Shown: positions 27,906 through 37,580, counted from the first letter of the stretch. The stretch: 64,000 nucleotides of DNA from Desulforhopalus sp. IMCC35007 (GCF_005116575.1 NZ_SWCN01000018.1:1-64000), one strand, 5' to 3'. Notes: generated by a model not told the origin, from the sequence alone. A program made the numbers and translations.

Positions 27906-28639
27906 ATCATCTCCTTCTTGTAGGCAACGTAAGGAACACCTTTTCTGTATAATTTAAAGGCTTGCCAGTATATTCCTGCAATGATGGACAGCGTCATTGC
28001 AGGTTTTTCCATTAGTTTTTTTCTCACAGATCCGAGGGTCAGGGGGTGGCGTTCAAGCTGGAGCCGTGCCGTGAAAATGTGGCCCCGTTCATCGCTCACC
28101 CCAAGCTGGACTGAAACAGTCCTGTCCGGTGCCTCGAGCTGCCAGTTATAGTGCTGGTTGACAGAATTAAAGGGCGATACGTGAAACTGTTTCGGGTGAT
28201 CGGGATTAAGGTTTCCCTTGCCCACATAGTGAGCGTACTGGTGTCGCTCATTCCAGGGGATATTCGAGACTTCCGCTAGAAAATGGGTAAAATTCCCTTC
28301 ATGGTCGTAGCCGTAATAAAAGTTAACTGGACTGAAATACACACCAAGGGTTCTCGCGTTCAACAAACCGCAAACCTGACCGGTTACGGGGCGGCCTGTG
28401 AGCTCTTTCATCCTCGTTTTAATCGATTCGCTCAATGGGCGGTCCGGATCACCAAAATAGTCTGGCCGGTGAAATCTGCTGAGCGCCCAGTGTTTTGCCG
28501 AGAACCATCTACCAAGGTCAGGCAGCTGGTCCAGTTCATCCAGATTCAGAAACCACATAAAAAAAGGATACTGAAACCGATGTTCAACGGGAAGCTGACG
28601 ACGGTGGGCAATGGTGCCAATATACAGTGATGATTTCAT
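27902..28639 (-). CDS. DUF1365 protein
   Basis: About 245 residues. Family motifs seen are YPFFMWFLNLDEL, GVYFSPVNFYYGYD and KQFHVSPFN. DUF1365 proteins sit beside flavin amine oxidases and CFA synthases and are thought to act in acyl-chain modification. ATG 28639 overlaps the upstream stop by four bases, which fixes the start. Confidence 0.88.
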   Translation of the reverse strand: MKSSLYIGTIAHRRQLPVEHRFQYPFFMWFLNLDELDQLPDLGRWFSAKHWALSRFHRPDYFGDPDRPLSESIKTRMKELTGRPVTGQVCGLLNARTLGVYFSPVNFYYGYDHEGNFTHFLAEVSNIPWNERHQYAHYVGKGNLNPDHPKQFHVSPFNSVNQHYNWQLEAPDRTVSVQLGVSDERGHIFTARLQLERHPLTLGSVRKKLMEKPAMTLSIIAGIYWQAFKLYRKGVPYVAYKKEMI

Positions 28640-29874
28640 ACTGCACCCTCCAGGCTGTTGCTGACTCGAAGCCCACTTTTTACCCCGTCTTCGTGAAAGC
28701 CATTGAACCAGTAGGCACCGCAGAAATGACTTCTGTTTTTCCCTGAAATTTGTTGCCACTTTTGTTGGGCACGGATGGCATCCAAGGAAAAAACCGGGTG
28801 GTGATAGGTAAATTCCCGGAGGACATGCTGACGGGATATTTCCTGGTTGAGGCTGACCAGGTAGGTGTGTTTCTTTTGTAAGCGCTGGAGAATGTTCATG
28901 TTATAAGTAAGAGTTGTCTGCTCAGTTGCGGCATCGATCATGTTGTAGTTCCAGCTGGCCCAGGAAAGTTTACGTTTGGGCAACAGGGAGGTGTCGGTAT
29001 GCAGCACGACCTTGTTGCTTGAGGTTGTGAAGGCGCCTAAAACTGCTTCTTCATCAGAAGAAGGTTGGGCGAGAAGCGACAGAGCCTGGTTGCCGTGACA
29101 TGCAAAAATAACCGTATCAAAGGGGGTTGATTCGGTTGGGGTTATAATGTTGACTCTGTCTGCTTCCCGCTCAACTCGGATAACCGGGGTGCCAAGTCTG
29201 ATACGATCTTTAAAAGGTGCTGTCAGAGGCGATATATAACTGCTGGACCCACCATTAATTGTATACCATTGAGGCCTGTTTACGATGCTGAGCAGGCCGT
29301 GATTATCAAAAAAACGCACAAAAAACTGCAGGGGGAAATCCTGGCAGCTTTCAAGTCCCATCGACCAGATCGCGGAAATCATGGGTAACAGGTAGTTTTC
29401 CTTAAAAAGAGGCGAATAATGTGTTGAGGCGAGAAAATCACCTATGGTGAGGCTTTCGTCTTCTGCGGCCTGCCGGACCTGTCGGTTGAACCGAACGATA
29501 TCGGAGACCATCTGCAGAAAACGCGGACGAATAATGTTTCTTCGCTGGGCAAAGAGGCTGTTTATGGTGTTGCCATTGTATTCGAGGTCTATTGCGTCGT
29601 TTCTCACCGAAAAGCTCATTTCCGTCGGTTGATAGGTAACCCCGAGGCTATCCATTATTTTGATAAATTCCGGGTAGGTTCGGTCGTTGAAAACGATAAA
29701 GCCGGTGTCGATGTCTGAGATTTCGCCATCTTTCTCAACCTGTACGGTGTGGGTATGGCCGCCGATGTAGTCATCGGCTTCAAGAACGGTTATGTCGTGC
29801 ATATTGCTGAGGCGGTGGGCACATGTGAGCCCTGAGATTCCCGAGCCTATTATGGCAATTTTCTGACGTGTCAT
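28636..29874 (-). CDS. FAD/NAD(P)-binding amine-oxidase-like protein
   Basis: 412 residues. The N-terminal dinucleotide fold (IAIIGSGISGLTCAHRLS), an acidic end of the second strand (VLEADDYIGGHTH) and the conserved FNDRTYPEF, GGSSSYI and GAYWFNGFHEDGV are visible. It is a predicted flavoprotein oxidoreductase, here probably acting on membrane fatty acids with its neighbours. It overlaps both neighbours by 4 bp. Confidence 0.9.
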   Translation of the reverse strand: MTRQKIAIIGSGISGLTCAHRLSNMHDITVLEADDYIGGHTHTVQVEKDGEISDIDTGFIVFNDRTYPEFIKIMDSLGVTYQPTEMSFSVRNDAIDLEYNGNTINSLFAQRRNIIRPRFLQMVSDIVRFNRQVRQAAEDESLTIGDFLASTHYSPLFKENYLLPMISAIWSMGLESCQDFPLQFFVRFFDNHGLLSIVNRPQWYTINGGSSSYISPLTAPFKDRIRLGTPVIRVEREADRVNIITPTESTPFDTVIFACHGNQALSLLAQPSSDEEAVLGAFTTSSNKVVLHTDTSLLPKRKLSWASWNYNMIDAATEQTTLTYNMNILQRLQKKHTYLVSLNQEISRQHVLREFTYHHPVFSLDAIRAQQKWQQISGKNRSHFCGAYWFNGFHEDGVKSGLRVSNSLEGAV

Positions 29875-30590
29875 TGTTTCACCATCCTTTTGGCAAGTAT
29901 GGTCCAGAGTGGTCCTGGCAGAAAGGACAAGATTTTAAGAAGGATGGTGAATTTCTTGGGAAAGTGGATTTGAGCCTTCTTCTTTTTCAAACCTTTTCGT
30001 ATGGCCATGCTTGCCTCATCTGTTGTAATGCGAAAGGGCATAGGGAAATCGTTGAGGTCCGTGAGTGGTGTTTTGACAAAACCCGGGCAGATCAGGCTGA
30101 CGACAATATCTTCATTTTTCAGATCTATACGCAAAGTATCAACCATGTAAGCAATGGCGGCTTTGGAGGCTCCGTAGGCCTCAGCCCGGGGGAGAGGAAC
30201 AAAGGCTGCAGAACTGCCGACTACCGCCAGATGAGCATTGCTACTTTTACGAAGAAGTGGCAGCACCGCCTCAATTGAGATGGCAACGGTTTCCACGTTG
30301 GCTCGCATTACCCGTTGTATCAGGCTGCTGTCAAAGACGGGGAGGTCGACATATTCGCAGGTACCTGCATTTAAAATAGCCAGATCAATCGATTCAAGAG
30401 TGGAGAACCAGTCCAGACATGCAGCGCGGTCGGTGAGATCAACCTGCCCGGTGCGCAGGCCTTTTGCACTCAGTTCCTCCAAGGCCTCCGCATTTCTTCC
30501 AAGAGCCCATACTTCATGACCTTCGGTGTGATAGTCGAGGGCCAGCTGTCGTCCTATTCCAGATGTTGCACCGGTTATGAGAATTTTCAT
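29871..30590 (-). CDS. Short-chain dehydrogenase/reductase
   Basis: 239 residues. NAD(P) site TGATSGIGRQLA, NAG motif (LAILNAGT), catalytic Ser (VVGSSAAF) and YxxxK (YGASK). The C-terminal tail is hydrophobic and basic (ILLKILSFLPGPLWTILAKRMV), which suggests association with the membrane. It is embedded in the lipid-modification operon. Confidence 0.9.
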   Translation of the reverse strand: MKILITGATSGIGRQLALDYHTEGHEVWALGRNAEALEELSAKGLRTGQVDLTDRAACLDWFSTLESIDLAILNAGTCEYVDLPVFDSSLIQRVMRANVETVAISIEAVLPLLRKSSNAHLAVVGSSAAFVPLPRAEAYGASKAAIAYMVDTLRIDLKNEDIVVSLICPGFVKTPLTDLNDFPMPFRITTDEASMAIRKGLKKKKAQIHFPKKFTILLKILSFLPGPLWTILAKRMVKQ

Positions 30591-31009
30591 TTTCCTAAGC
30601 CCTGTTTAATTGACTTGACCAGTCGGCCAAGAAGGGGAAGCTGTTCGTACAGCATGGCGCCCAGATCAAAGTAGTCTCGGTGGTAATAGACTTTCCCCTC
30701 GTTGTCGAACTGGAGAAAGGTCGTACCGTTTACGCTCACGGGCCTGCCACCAGAGAGTTTTTTGTGGGAAAAGGTCATGATCCACTGGACGTACCCTTCG
30801 CTGTCATTTTCAAGCAAGTGATCAAAAGAGAACTCTATGGATTCAACATTTTTATAGAGTGCTGCAAAATAACGGGTGAGATCAGTGAGCCCTGTAATCT
30901 CATGGGCGGGATCTATAAACTGCACATCCTCCCTGTATACCTCCGCGAGCAGATGCAGATTGTCGATACTGAGTCTTTGGTACATGGCGAGGAAATTTTT
31001 CATACTCAC
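30587..31009 (-). CDS. NTF2/SnoaL-like protein
   Basis: 140 residues of cone-shaped alpha+beta fold: YREDVQFIDPAHEITGL, GTTFLQFDNEGKVYYHRDYFD. Probably a small-molecule or lipid-binding or isomerase-like protein of the operon. GTG 31009 overlaps the upstream stop; ATG 31003 is an alternative. Confidence 0.8.
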   Translation of the reverse strand: MSMKNFLAMYQRLSIDNLHLLAEVYREDVQFIDPAHEITGLTDLTRYFAALYKNVESIEFSFDHLLENDSEGYVQWIMTFSHKKLSGGRPVSVNGTTFLQFDNEGKVYYHRDYFDLGAMLYEQLPLLGRLVKSIKQGLGK

Positions 31010-31572
31010 TGTACTCCCTTGGATGCGTTAGAACTTTTCACAGCATTTTCCAGCAGCTTGTTTCGCAGCTTTTCATCAAGAGGATTGGTGCTGCCAAGCC
31101 AGATGCTGAAATACACTTCGGCAAAGGCAGGTGAATTCACCGAAACAAGTTCAATGGCGTTATGGGCAAGGGTCGTCTGATATTCACTGTTGTTGTAGCA
31201 CAGAGTGTATTTATCACCTTTTTTGACATCGATATAACTGTCATGAAGAGCTTCAAGTTCAGTTTCGACAGCACTCAGCTGATTTTTACTGAACTGACGG
31301 TGTAAAACAGTATTGGCGACTGTTATAAAATCTTCTTTGCCAACGGCCACGTCATATTCTAGATTGAGGCATTTGGAGATGTCCGGGTTGAGTATGTCCT
31401 CTGCTGCAACAGGTTGATTGGCATAGAGAGAGGCATCGTACACCTTGATAAAGCGGAGGTAGCGGGCTTCACCAGAACCAAGAAGCTGCATGGATTCCAT
31501 GGGCGTTGCATGAGCCCCTGGCAGTATGAGAAATAAACCTGCTATTGTCAGCATCATTACTTTGTGTAGCAT
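31006..31572 (-). CDS. Exported chalcone-isomerase-like protein
   Basis: About 188 residues with a signal peptide ending PGAHA. The body (LGSGEARYLRFIKVYDASLY, DISKCLNLEYDV, IWLGSTNPLDEKLRNKLL) matches the bacterial chalcone isomerase-like fold. Bacterial members likely bind fatty acids in the periplasm rather than act on flavonoids. ATG 31572 with GAGGTG upstream is preferred over GTG 31581. Confidence 0.8.
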   Translation of the reverse strand: MLHKVMMLTIAGLFLILPGAHATPMESMQLLGSGEARYLRFIKVYDASLYANQPVAAEDILNPDISKCLNLEYDVAVGKEDFITVANTVLHRQFSKNQLSAVETELEALHDSYIDVKKGDKYTLCYNNSEYQTTLAHNAIELVSVNSPAFAEVYFSIWLGSTNPLDEKLRNKLLENAVKSSNASKGVQ

Positions 31573-31586
31573 GACCTTCACCTCTC

Positions 31587-32117
31587 TTATGGCTGGACTT
31601 TTTGAAATACAATTGTGACTTCTCCAACCTTGAAGCCGAACTTTGTCATCGTGGCTTTATTGAGTAGCAACTCGTCGCTGACAAGAAACATCCAGTCGTC
31701 AAATCGTATTTTCCAGGTCGTGTCATCGACTTTCAGGTTGAGTAGATACTTCCAGTTGAGTACGTTTCCGTAAAGTTTGCCGTCGGCGCTTTCAATCACA
31801 TCCGCTGCAGTTCCTGAATAATCATGCTCGCTTTGCTTGCTGAGTTCCCATATTCTTTGGCTTTTCTCTCCGTCACTCCAGTCAAAATGTTCATCCAGTA
31901 CAAGGTTACCCTTACTATTGACCTGGCCAACGATGTCGACCACGAATTGCCTGGTGAGGGTACCTTTTCTATCCTGAACTATCCCCCAGCCTCTGGTGTT
32001 GCCATTAAAGTAGTCGAAGAGATCCAGTTTTGGGGTGTTGTGGCTGTAGCGGCTCATGTCAATTGCTGAGCAGCCGCTGAGTAGCAGAAGTAAAATTGAA
32101 ATAATGATTGATTTCAT
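31587..32117 (-). CDS. DUF3833 lipoprotein
   Basis: About 176 residues with a lipobox (LLLSGCS). The conserved body reads LDLFDYFNGNTRGWGIVQDR, DEHFDWSDGEKSQRIWEL, TWKIRFDDWMFL. DUF3833 proteins are lipocalin-like lipoproteins that co-occur with the CFA and DUF1365 genes. It is the first gene of the seven-gene operon; ATG 32117 is preferred over the longer frame. Confidence 0.85.
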   Translation of the reverse strand: MKSIIISILLLLLSGCSAIDMSRYSHNTPKLDLFDYFNGNTRGWGIVQDRKGTLTRQFVVDIVGQVNSKGNLVLDEHFDWSDGEKSQRIWELSKQSEHDYSGTAADVIESADGKLYGNVLNWKYLLNLKVDDTTWKIRFDDWMFLVSDELLLNKATMTKFGFKVGEVTIVFQKVQP

Positions 32118-32457
32118 GTGAGGATTCTCCCTGGGCACCTATTTTAAAAGTCTTAGCGTCGTAAGAGAAACAATAAGCAAGGACTCCTTCAGATCAATAA
32201 GTATAAAACCATACTGTATTGATAGTTAATACTACTGAAAATGAGGCTGTTTGCTCAGAATGAGAAGAAGAATTCGATATGAAGATACGGCGTGCCACGC
32301 GTTAGGAAAAGAACAATTATATATTTTCTACAGCTCTATGCATTGGAAAGGATAACAAGCGGTGGATGGCAAAATCCGCCCTGATAAAATATTCATTTCC
32401 TTAACCCAAGCCCCCATGACTCTGTGTGAAAATATCAGACAGTAAAGTTTATATGTC
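32118..32457. promoter_or_regulatory. Promoter region of the lipid-modification operon with a dyad
   Basis: 340 bp. A dyad at 32193-32223 (ATCAATAAGTAT and ATACTGTATTGAT, one base inserted) lies 76-106 bp before the DUF3833 ATG. Read on minus it contains TATACT with TTAACT 18 bp upstream, a possible -35/-10 pair. A regulator could therefore block the promoter by binding the dyad. Confidence 0.45.
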
Positions 32458-33825
32458 TTACTTTGAGGTGTTTTCTTTCACTGACGTAATATATGCCTCA
32501 ACATCAAACTTACGGCGACATCCAGCCTGGTTCATGTAGCGTATTTTGCCAAAAACAGGACGCTCTTTCCAGGCCCTGTCGTGGACGCCACCTATTGACC
32601 AGGCTATCCCTGTATACCCGTTTGGATCGCGGCCATCGAGGGAGTAGCGATCGTTGAGCGTGATGGCGAAGGCGAGTGCGGTTTCAGGATCTGGCGTCCA
32701 TTCAAGTATTTTCTTTGACCAGTACATGCGCAAGAAACCGTGCAGTTTGCCGTTTTGGACAAGGTCAAGCTGGCAGGCGTTCCACAGGGCTTCGTGGGTA
32801 TTGCCCGCCTCAAAATCGCTCAGGGTATAGAGGTATTCCCTGGTATCACCCCGGTGCTCGTCCAGAGTCTTTTGGGCCCACTGGGGAAAGCCTTCAACGC
32901 TGTCATAAGCGGGCTCGTAGAGACAGAAATTGTCTGAAAGCTCTCGACGAACAATGAGTTCCTCAAGAAAATGTTCTTTTTCCTCGGAACCGAGCGGAGC
33001 CTGAGAAACCATTATTGCCAGACGCTGGGCGGATAATTGTCCGAAATGCAGGTAGGGTGACAGACCGGACTGTCCCTGCCTGCATGGGTTGTTGCTGTAT
33101 TCCCCGTAGTGGACAAGCCTCTGATCGATAAACTGTTTCGCTGCACGTGTAGCTTCTCTTTCGCCAGGTTCCATGATCATTTTTTGACTGGCCTGTAGCT
33201 TGGCTGGAGTGGCAAGGTCTTGGGCTGTTATCTCAGCCAGCGTGGTCGTTAGATTGATGGGATGACGCACAAGAGGGGGAAAGTCAGTTAAGAAATCAGC
33301 CAGTAGCCTTTTTATCTTGGGTCGGATGGTATATGCGGCATATTCCTTTTTCTCAGAAATCGTCCATGCCGGAATGATGTTGTGGGCGTCCACCTCATAA
33401 AAAGGGAGGTTCAGGTTAGAAATGAGTTTTTGTTTCCATTGTTGTTTAATGCGCAGTGGATCAAAGTCACAGACAAATGCATGGGCATCGATCTGATGAA
33501 GAAAGGCAGGAAGACTCTTCTCTGGCGGCCCTTGCAACATGGTCCAGCCGATGTTGAGAGGGGCCAGTCTTTTGGGCAGGTCATTGATCCCTGTCAGCAT
33601 GAACTGGAAGTGAGCAGGGGTGGCCCCGGGGTAATCGGTGACGAGGCAGAAGACGATAAGCAGACTTTTCTGGCGGGTTATGGCTTCCTGCTGGGCCCAG
33701 AGCAGGGCCCAGTTGTCGTCTATCCTCTGATCACGGGACATCCAGTAGACAACCGGCCCCGATCCCCGGTGGCCCTGTCTCAGGCGTCTGCTTCTTCGGC
33801 TGATGTTTGTATTATGTCGTTCCAT
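32458..33825 (-). CDS. Class II CPD deoxyribodipyrimidine photolyase
   Basis: 455 residues. The C-terminal FAD-binding region has LHGFLRMYWSKKILEW, NDRYSLDGRDPNGYTG and WSIGGVHDRAW, which mark the class II (eukaryote-like) group. The N-terminal Rossmann domain begins VVYWMSRDQRIDDNWALL. It repairs cyclobutane pyrimidine dimers in a light-driven reaction. It is near but transcribed separately from the lipid operon, and divergent from the DUF523/DUF1722 gene. Confidence 0.93.
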   Translation of the reverse strand: MERHNTNISRRSRRLRQGHRGSGPVVYWMSRDQRIDDNWALLWAQQEAITRQKSLLIVFCLVTDYPGATPAHFQFMLTGINDLPKRLAPLNIGWTMLQGPPEKSLPAFLHQIDAHAFVCDFDPLRIKQQWKQKLISNLNLPFYEVDAHNIIPAWTISEKKEYAAYTIRPKIKRLLADFLTDFPPLVRHPINLTTTLAEITAQDLATPAKLQASQKMIMEPGEREATRAAKQFIDQRLVHYGEYSNNPCRQGQSGLSPYLHFGQLSAQRLAIMVSQAPLGSEEKEHFLEELIVRRELSDNFCLYEPAYDSVEGFPQWAQKTLDEHRGDTREYLYTLSDFEAGNTHEALWNACQLDLVQNGKLHGFLRMYWSKKILEWTPDPETALAFAITLNDRYSLDGRDPNGYTGIAWSIGGVHDRAWKERPVFGKIRYMNQAGCRRKFDVEAYITSVKENTSK

Positions 33826-34128
33826 TCTCGCGTTATGATATTCGTTTTGTCAGGAAAAAAGCAACATGAAGCTCAATGGCGTCTTGTACCATGCTACAGC
33901 AGTGCTATAGTAATTACTATTCCTGTTTTGTTGAATGGTTGCCGTTCCAAAATTGTTTTTGGACTTAATCTCAGGATCTCGTAACATATTTTCTGCAGGA
34001 AGGTGCAGGCCTACACCCATATCTACTGTATGGCCGGTGAGAGGATGTAAGATGCACGAAGATCTTGGCTTCAAGCAATAGTTTTTAGACGGAAATGAAA
34101 AGCTAAACTTTAAATGGAGCATGGTTGC
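33826..34128. promoter_or_regulatory. Divergent promoter region, photolyase / DUF523-DUF1722
   Basis: About 300 bp without a gene. It holds a perfect 14-bp palindrome ATAGTAATTACTAT at 33907-33920 and a short repeat CCAAAA/TTTTGG at 33947-33962. Either could be an operator for light or stress control. Confidence 0.4.
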
Positions 34129-35088
34129 ATGGAAACAGCTGAAAGTCAGAAGATAAGAATAGGTGTCAGTTCCTGTTTGCTGGGTAATGAGGTCCGTTTT
34201 GACGGAGGGCACAAACATGATCGCTATATCACAGGTACCTTGGGAACTTTTTTTGAGTTTGTACCGGTCTGCCCAGAAGTTGAGTGTGGCTTACCTGTTC
34301 CCCGCGAATCCATGCGTCTGGTTGGTAACCCTGATGCTCCTCGACTGTTAACCAGCAGAACCGGAGTGGACCATACCGAGAGGATGAATAACTGGTCGAA
34401 GGAAAGAGTCTCTCAGTTGGCCGGAGAAAATCTTTGCGGTTATATTTTCAAAAGTAAATCCCCCTCTTCAGGGATGGAACGGGTAAAAGTCTACGATAAA
34501 AACAACGTGCCTAAACCGGTTGGCGTCGGGCTTTTTGCCAGGATTTTCAAGGATGCCTTTCCCCTCTTACCGGTAGAAGAAGAAGGGCGGTTGCACGATA
34601 TGGTTCTTCGGGAAAATTTTATCGAGTCTGTTTTTGTTTACAGACGCTGGCGGGATATCATTAAAGATTTTACTCCTAAAAAGCTGGTCAACTTTCACAC
34701 GGAGCATAAATTACTCCTGCGGGCGCACAGTGAAAAGCACTACAGGGAGCTTGGACGGATTGTCGCACAGGCCGGGGTGCTTGAGCCTGATGAACTGCTG
34801 CGGGTCTATCAGGAAAATCTGATGGCGGCGATGAAGTTGAAAACCACGGTGAAAAAACATGTGAATGTTCTGACGCACATCATGGGCTATTTTAAAAAAT
34901 TTCTTTCCAGTGATGAGAAGCAGGAACTGCTTGAGGTGATTGAGCGTTTCAGAAATAACTACGTCCCCCTCATTGTCCCCATTACCCTTATTAATCATTA
35001 CGTGCGTAAATACGAGGAACCGTATCTGTTAAAACAGTACTACCTTAAACCGCATCCAACTGAGTTAAAACTGAGAAACCATGCCTGA
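34129..35088 (+). CDS. DUF523-DUF1722 fusion protein (YbgA/TudS-like)
   Basis: About 319 residues. The N-terminal DUF523 part (GVSSCLLGNEVRFDGGHKHD, CPEVECGL) carries the cysteines that in the desulfurase TudS hold an iron-sulfur cluster. The C-terminal DUF1722/YbgA part includes KLVNFHTEHKLLLRAHSEKH. Genes of this kind commonly sit beside photolyase. ATG 34129 follows GGAG; the in-frame ATG 34114 has none. It overlaps the next gene by 8 bp. Confidence 0.85.
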   Translation: METAESQKIRIGVSSCLLGNEVRFDGGHKHDRYITGTLGTFFEFVPVCPEVECGLPVPRESMRLVGNPDAPRLLTSRTGVDHTERMNNWSKERVSQLAGENLCGYIFKSKSPSSGMERVKVYDKNNVPKPVGVGLFARIFKDAFPLLPVEEEGRLHDMVLRENFIESVFVYRRWRDIIKDFTPKKLVNFHTEHKLLLRAHSEKHYRELGRIVAQAGVLEPDELLRVYQENLMAAMKLKTTVKKHVNVLTHIMGYFKKFLSSDEKQELLEVIERFRNNYVPLIVPITLINHYVRKYEEPYLLKQYYLKPHPTELKLRNHA

Positions 35089-36532
35089 TATATCTACAAA
35101 AAAGACGGTGCTGGTAACCGGTGCCACCGGTTATATCGGCAGGAGACTAACCCAGCGGTTGCTGGAAAAATCTGCGGTGAACGTACGTTTACTGGTACGC
35201 AACAGGAATAAGGTTCAGCTCTCTATTGTTGATCAGGTGGAAATTTGCGAAGGTTCAACCTTTGATCCTCAATCCCTTGATAACGCCCTGGCGGGGGTTG
35301 ATACTGCCTTTTACCTCATACATTCCATGGGTACGGAGGATGATTACCGCAATCTCGATCGTCTCAGCGCAGATAATTTTCGTGAATCCTGTATCAAGGC
35401 GGGTGTGAAAAAGATTATTTACCTTGGTGGCTTAGGGGTTAAAGAGAGTGCCAGCGAACATCTCCTCAGCCGGATCGAGACTGGAGAGGTTCTCTCCTCA
35501 AAACCGGACCAGATCGAGACGGTATGGTTGCGGGCGGGTGTTATTATAGGCTCAGGAAGTGCAAGCTTTGAGATAATCCGTAACCTCTGCCAAAAGTTAC
35601 CGATCATGATCACCCCCCGTTGGGTGAGAAGCCGTACCCAGCCCATTGGTATAAACGATGTGCTCTCGTATCTGGAGTTGTCCATTGATCTTACCTGTAA
35701 GGGAAATCTGGTTGTGGATATCGGTTGCGAAGAGCTGAGTTTTCAGCAGATGATGCAGCAGGCCGCAGAAGTAATGGGTTTAAAACGATATCTTTTTCCT
35801 GTTCCGGTGCTTTCTCCGCGTCTCTCCTCTTACTGGCTGATTCTGTTTACCCCCATCCCCTTTAAACTCGCCTCTGCCCTTGTGGAGGGTCTGAAAAGTG
35901 AGACCCTGTTGCAAAATGACAATGCCGCCAGGTTCTACCCCGAAGTTGTGCCGGCATTGTTTAAAAAGACTGTGGCGGATGCCATCCATGAACTGGAAGA
36001 GAATCAGGTTCTCAGCAGATGGTGCGACAGTACAGGTCATCAGGCCTGTGATATAAAGGATTTTGATAATCCGGAAGGGGCAATTCTGCGGGACACCAGA
36101 GAAGTTCTCTTTGAAAAGGGTGAGTCCCAGGCAGAGGTCTTTCAATCGGTGTGCAGGGTTGGCGGGCCAAACGGCTGGTTCAAATACAATTTTCTCTGGC
36201 GATTACGAGGGGCCATGGATAAGGCAGTCGGGGGCTATGGTCTGAATCGCGGCAGGCGGCTCAATCAGGAACTTCGACTCGGAGACGCCCTGGATTTTTG
36301 GAAGGTGGTCGATATCAAGCCAGGGAAAAGATTACTCCTCTATGCCCAGATGAAAGTTCCAGGACAGGCCTGGCTTGAATTTGATGTACAACCCGACAGG
36401 CTTGTACAAACCGCGCATTTTCTCCCCCGTGGCCTTTGGGGGCGCTTGTACTGGTATTCTGTTCTGCCGATTCATAATTTTGTCTTTAATGACCTGGCAA
36501 AAACCATCGTTCGCTCGGGAGGGAGCAGGTAG
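35081..36532 (+). CDS. NAD(P)-binding SDR with DUF2867 domain
   Basis: 483 residues. The N-terminal atypical SDR has TGATGYIGRRLTQRLL, FYLIHSMGT and YLGGLG. A C-terminal DUF2867 domain (about 320-480) includes GAMDKAVGG, FWKVVDIKPGKRLLLYAQMK and PGQAWLEFDV. It overlaps the DUF523-DUF1722 gene. This pair is regularly found with photolyase; substrate unknown. Confidence 0.88.
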   Translation: MPDISTKKTVLVTGATGYIGRRLTQRLLEKSAVNVRLLVRNRNKVQLSIVDQVEICEGSTFDPQSLDNALAGVDTAFYLIHSMGTEDDYRNLDRLSADNFRESCIKAGVKKIIYLGGLGVKESASEHLLSRIETGEVLSSKPDQIETVWLRAGVIIGSGSASFEIIRNLCQKLPIMITPRWVRSRTQPIGINDVLSYLELSIDLTCKGNLVVDIGCEELSFQQMMQQAAEVMGLKRYLFPVPVLSPRLSSYWLILFTPIPFKLASALVEGLKSETLLQNDNAARFYPEVVPALFKKTVADAIHELEENQVLSRWCDSTGHQACDIKDFDNPEGAILRDTREVLFEKGESQAEVFQSVCRVGGPNGWFKYNFLWRLRGAMDKAVGGYGLNRGRRLNQELRLGDALDFWKVVDIKPGKRLLLYAQMKVPGQAWLEFDVQPDRLVQTAHFLPRGLWGRLYWYSVLPIHNFVFNDLAKTIVRSGGSR

Positions 36533-36713
36533 CGTTCTTCTTTGGTGTGGCAGGCATGGTTCCATATTCTCTGCCACCTTCCAGGCTGGGTAACTTCACC
36601 ATTTCACAATTATTTTACTTTCCACTATCAGTTAGGAATCATCTTGACAGGGCAGGTTACAGTTAGTACGAAAATGATAGCTCTCTCTACTAAAAATTGA
36701 AAAAGGAAAGGTT

Positions 36714-37580
36714 ATGTTGGATCCTCGTTTATATCAGGTGATTGTAGATTCCATGTCCGCCCACGTTGCAATCCTGGACGAGCAGGGCGTTATCATAGAG
36801 ACCAATCGGGCATGGCAGGCTTTTGCCCTGGAAAATGGTATGAAGGATGCCAGTGATAGTGTCGGAGTGAATTATCTGAAAATATGTGATGGAGCAGGCA
36901 GAAAAAAAGAAAATGATGCTATCAGAGTCGCTGATGGTATTCGAAAGGTCCTTGCCGGTGAATTACCTGAATTTCTCACCCACTATCCCTGCCATTCCCC
37001 CGAGGTGCGAAGATGGTTTGCAGTTCGTGTTGTTCCCTTTCGTGATGATACAGAGCATAAGGTGATCGTCACTCATGAGAATATTACCCCTATCATAGAG
37101 GTTCAGGAGGCACTTGAGAAAAAAGAGGTCGAGCTGCGAAGGGAGCGGGAGCGGCTGGAGGAGACGAATATCGCTCTGCGGGTATTGTTGCGGCAGCGTG
37201 ATGAGGACAAGACAAGGATAGAAGAAACAATTTATATCAACGTTGACCGTCTGGTCCTCCCCTATGTCGAAAAGCTGCTGCAGGGGCGCCTCACAGAAAA
37301 ACAGCGGACCTTGACGGAGGTTATAGACACGAACCTTCGCGATATTGTCTCCCCTTTTCTCCGCAGTCTAACCGCTGTGAATGTGCTGCTTACGCCTCAA
37401 GAGATAGAGGTAGCGAACATGGTGCGCAGTGGCAGAACGAGCAAGGATATAGCCGATGTCCTCGGCATTTCGGCCAGTGGAGTCGATTTTCACAGGAAAC
37501 GGCTTCGACAGAAACTGGGGCTGACCAATACCGCCAAAAACCTCAGGTCCTTTCTGCTCTCACTGGAAAGTGATGGGTGA
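36714..37580 (+). CDS. PAS-LuxR-type transcriptional regulator
   Basis: 288 residues. A PAS domain (about 5-130, VAILDEQGVIIETNRAW) is followed by a coiled coil and a LuxR-type helix-turn-helix (LTPQEIEVANMVRSGRTSKD, GVDFHRKRLRQKL). It has a good ribosome site (AAAGGAAAGG). The 100-bp gap to a small exported DsrE-like gene leaves open whether the two are linked. Confidence 0.85.
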   Translation: MLDPRLYQVIVDSMSAHVAILDEQGVIIETNRAWQAFALENGMKDASDSVGVNYLKICDGAGRKKENDAIRVADGIRKVLAGELPEFLTHYPCHSPEVRRWFAVRVVPFRDDTEHKVIVTHENITPIIEVQEALEKKEVELRRERERLEETNIALRVLLRQRDEDKTRIEETIYINVDRLVLPYVEKLLQGRLTEKQRTLTEVIDTNLRDIVSPFLRSLTAVNVLLTPQEIEVANMVRSGRTSKDIADVLGISASGVDFHRKRLRQKLGLTNTAKNLRSFLLSLESDG

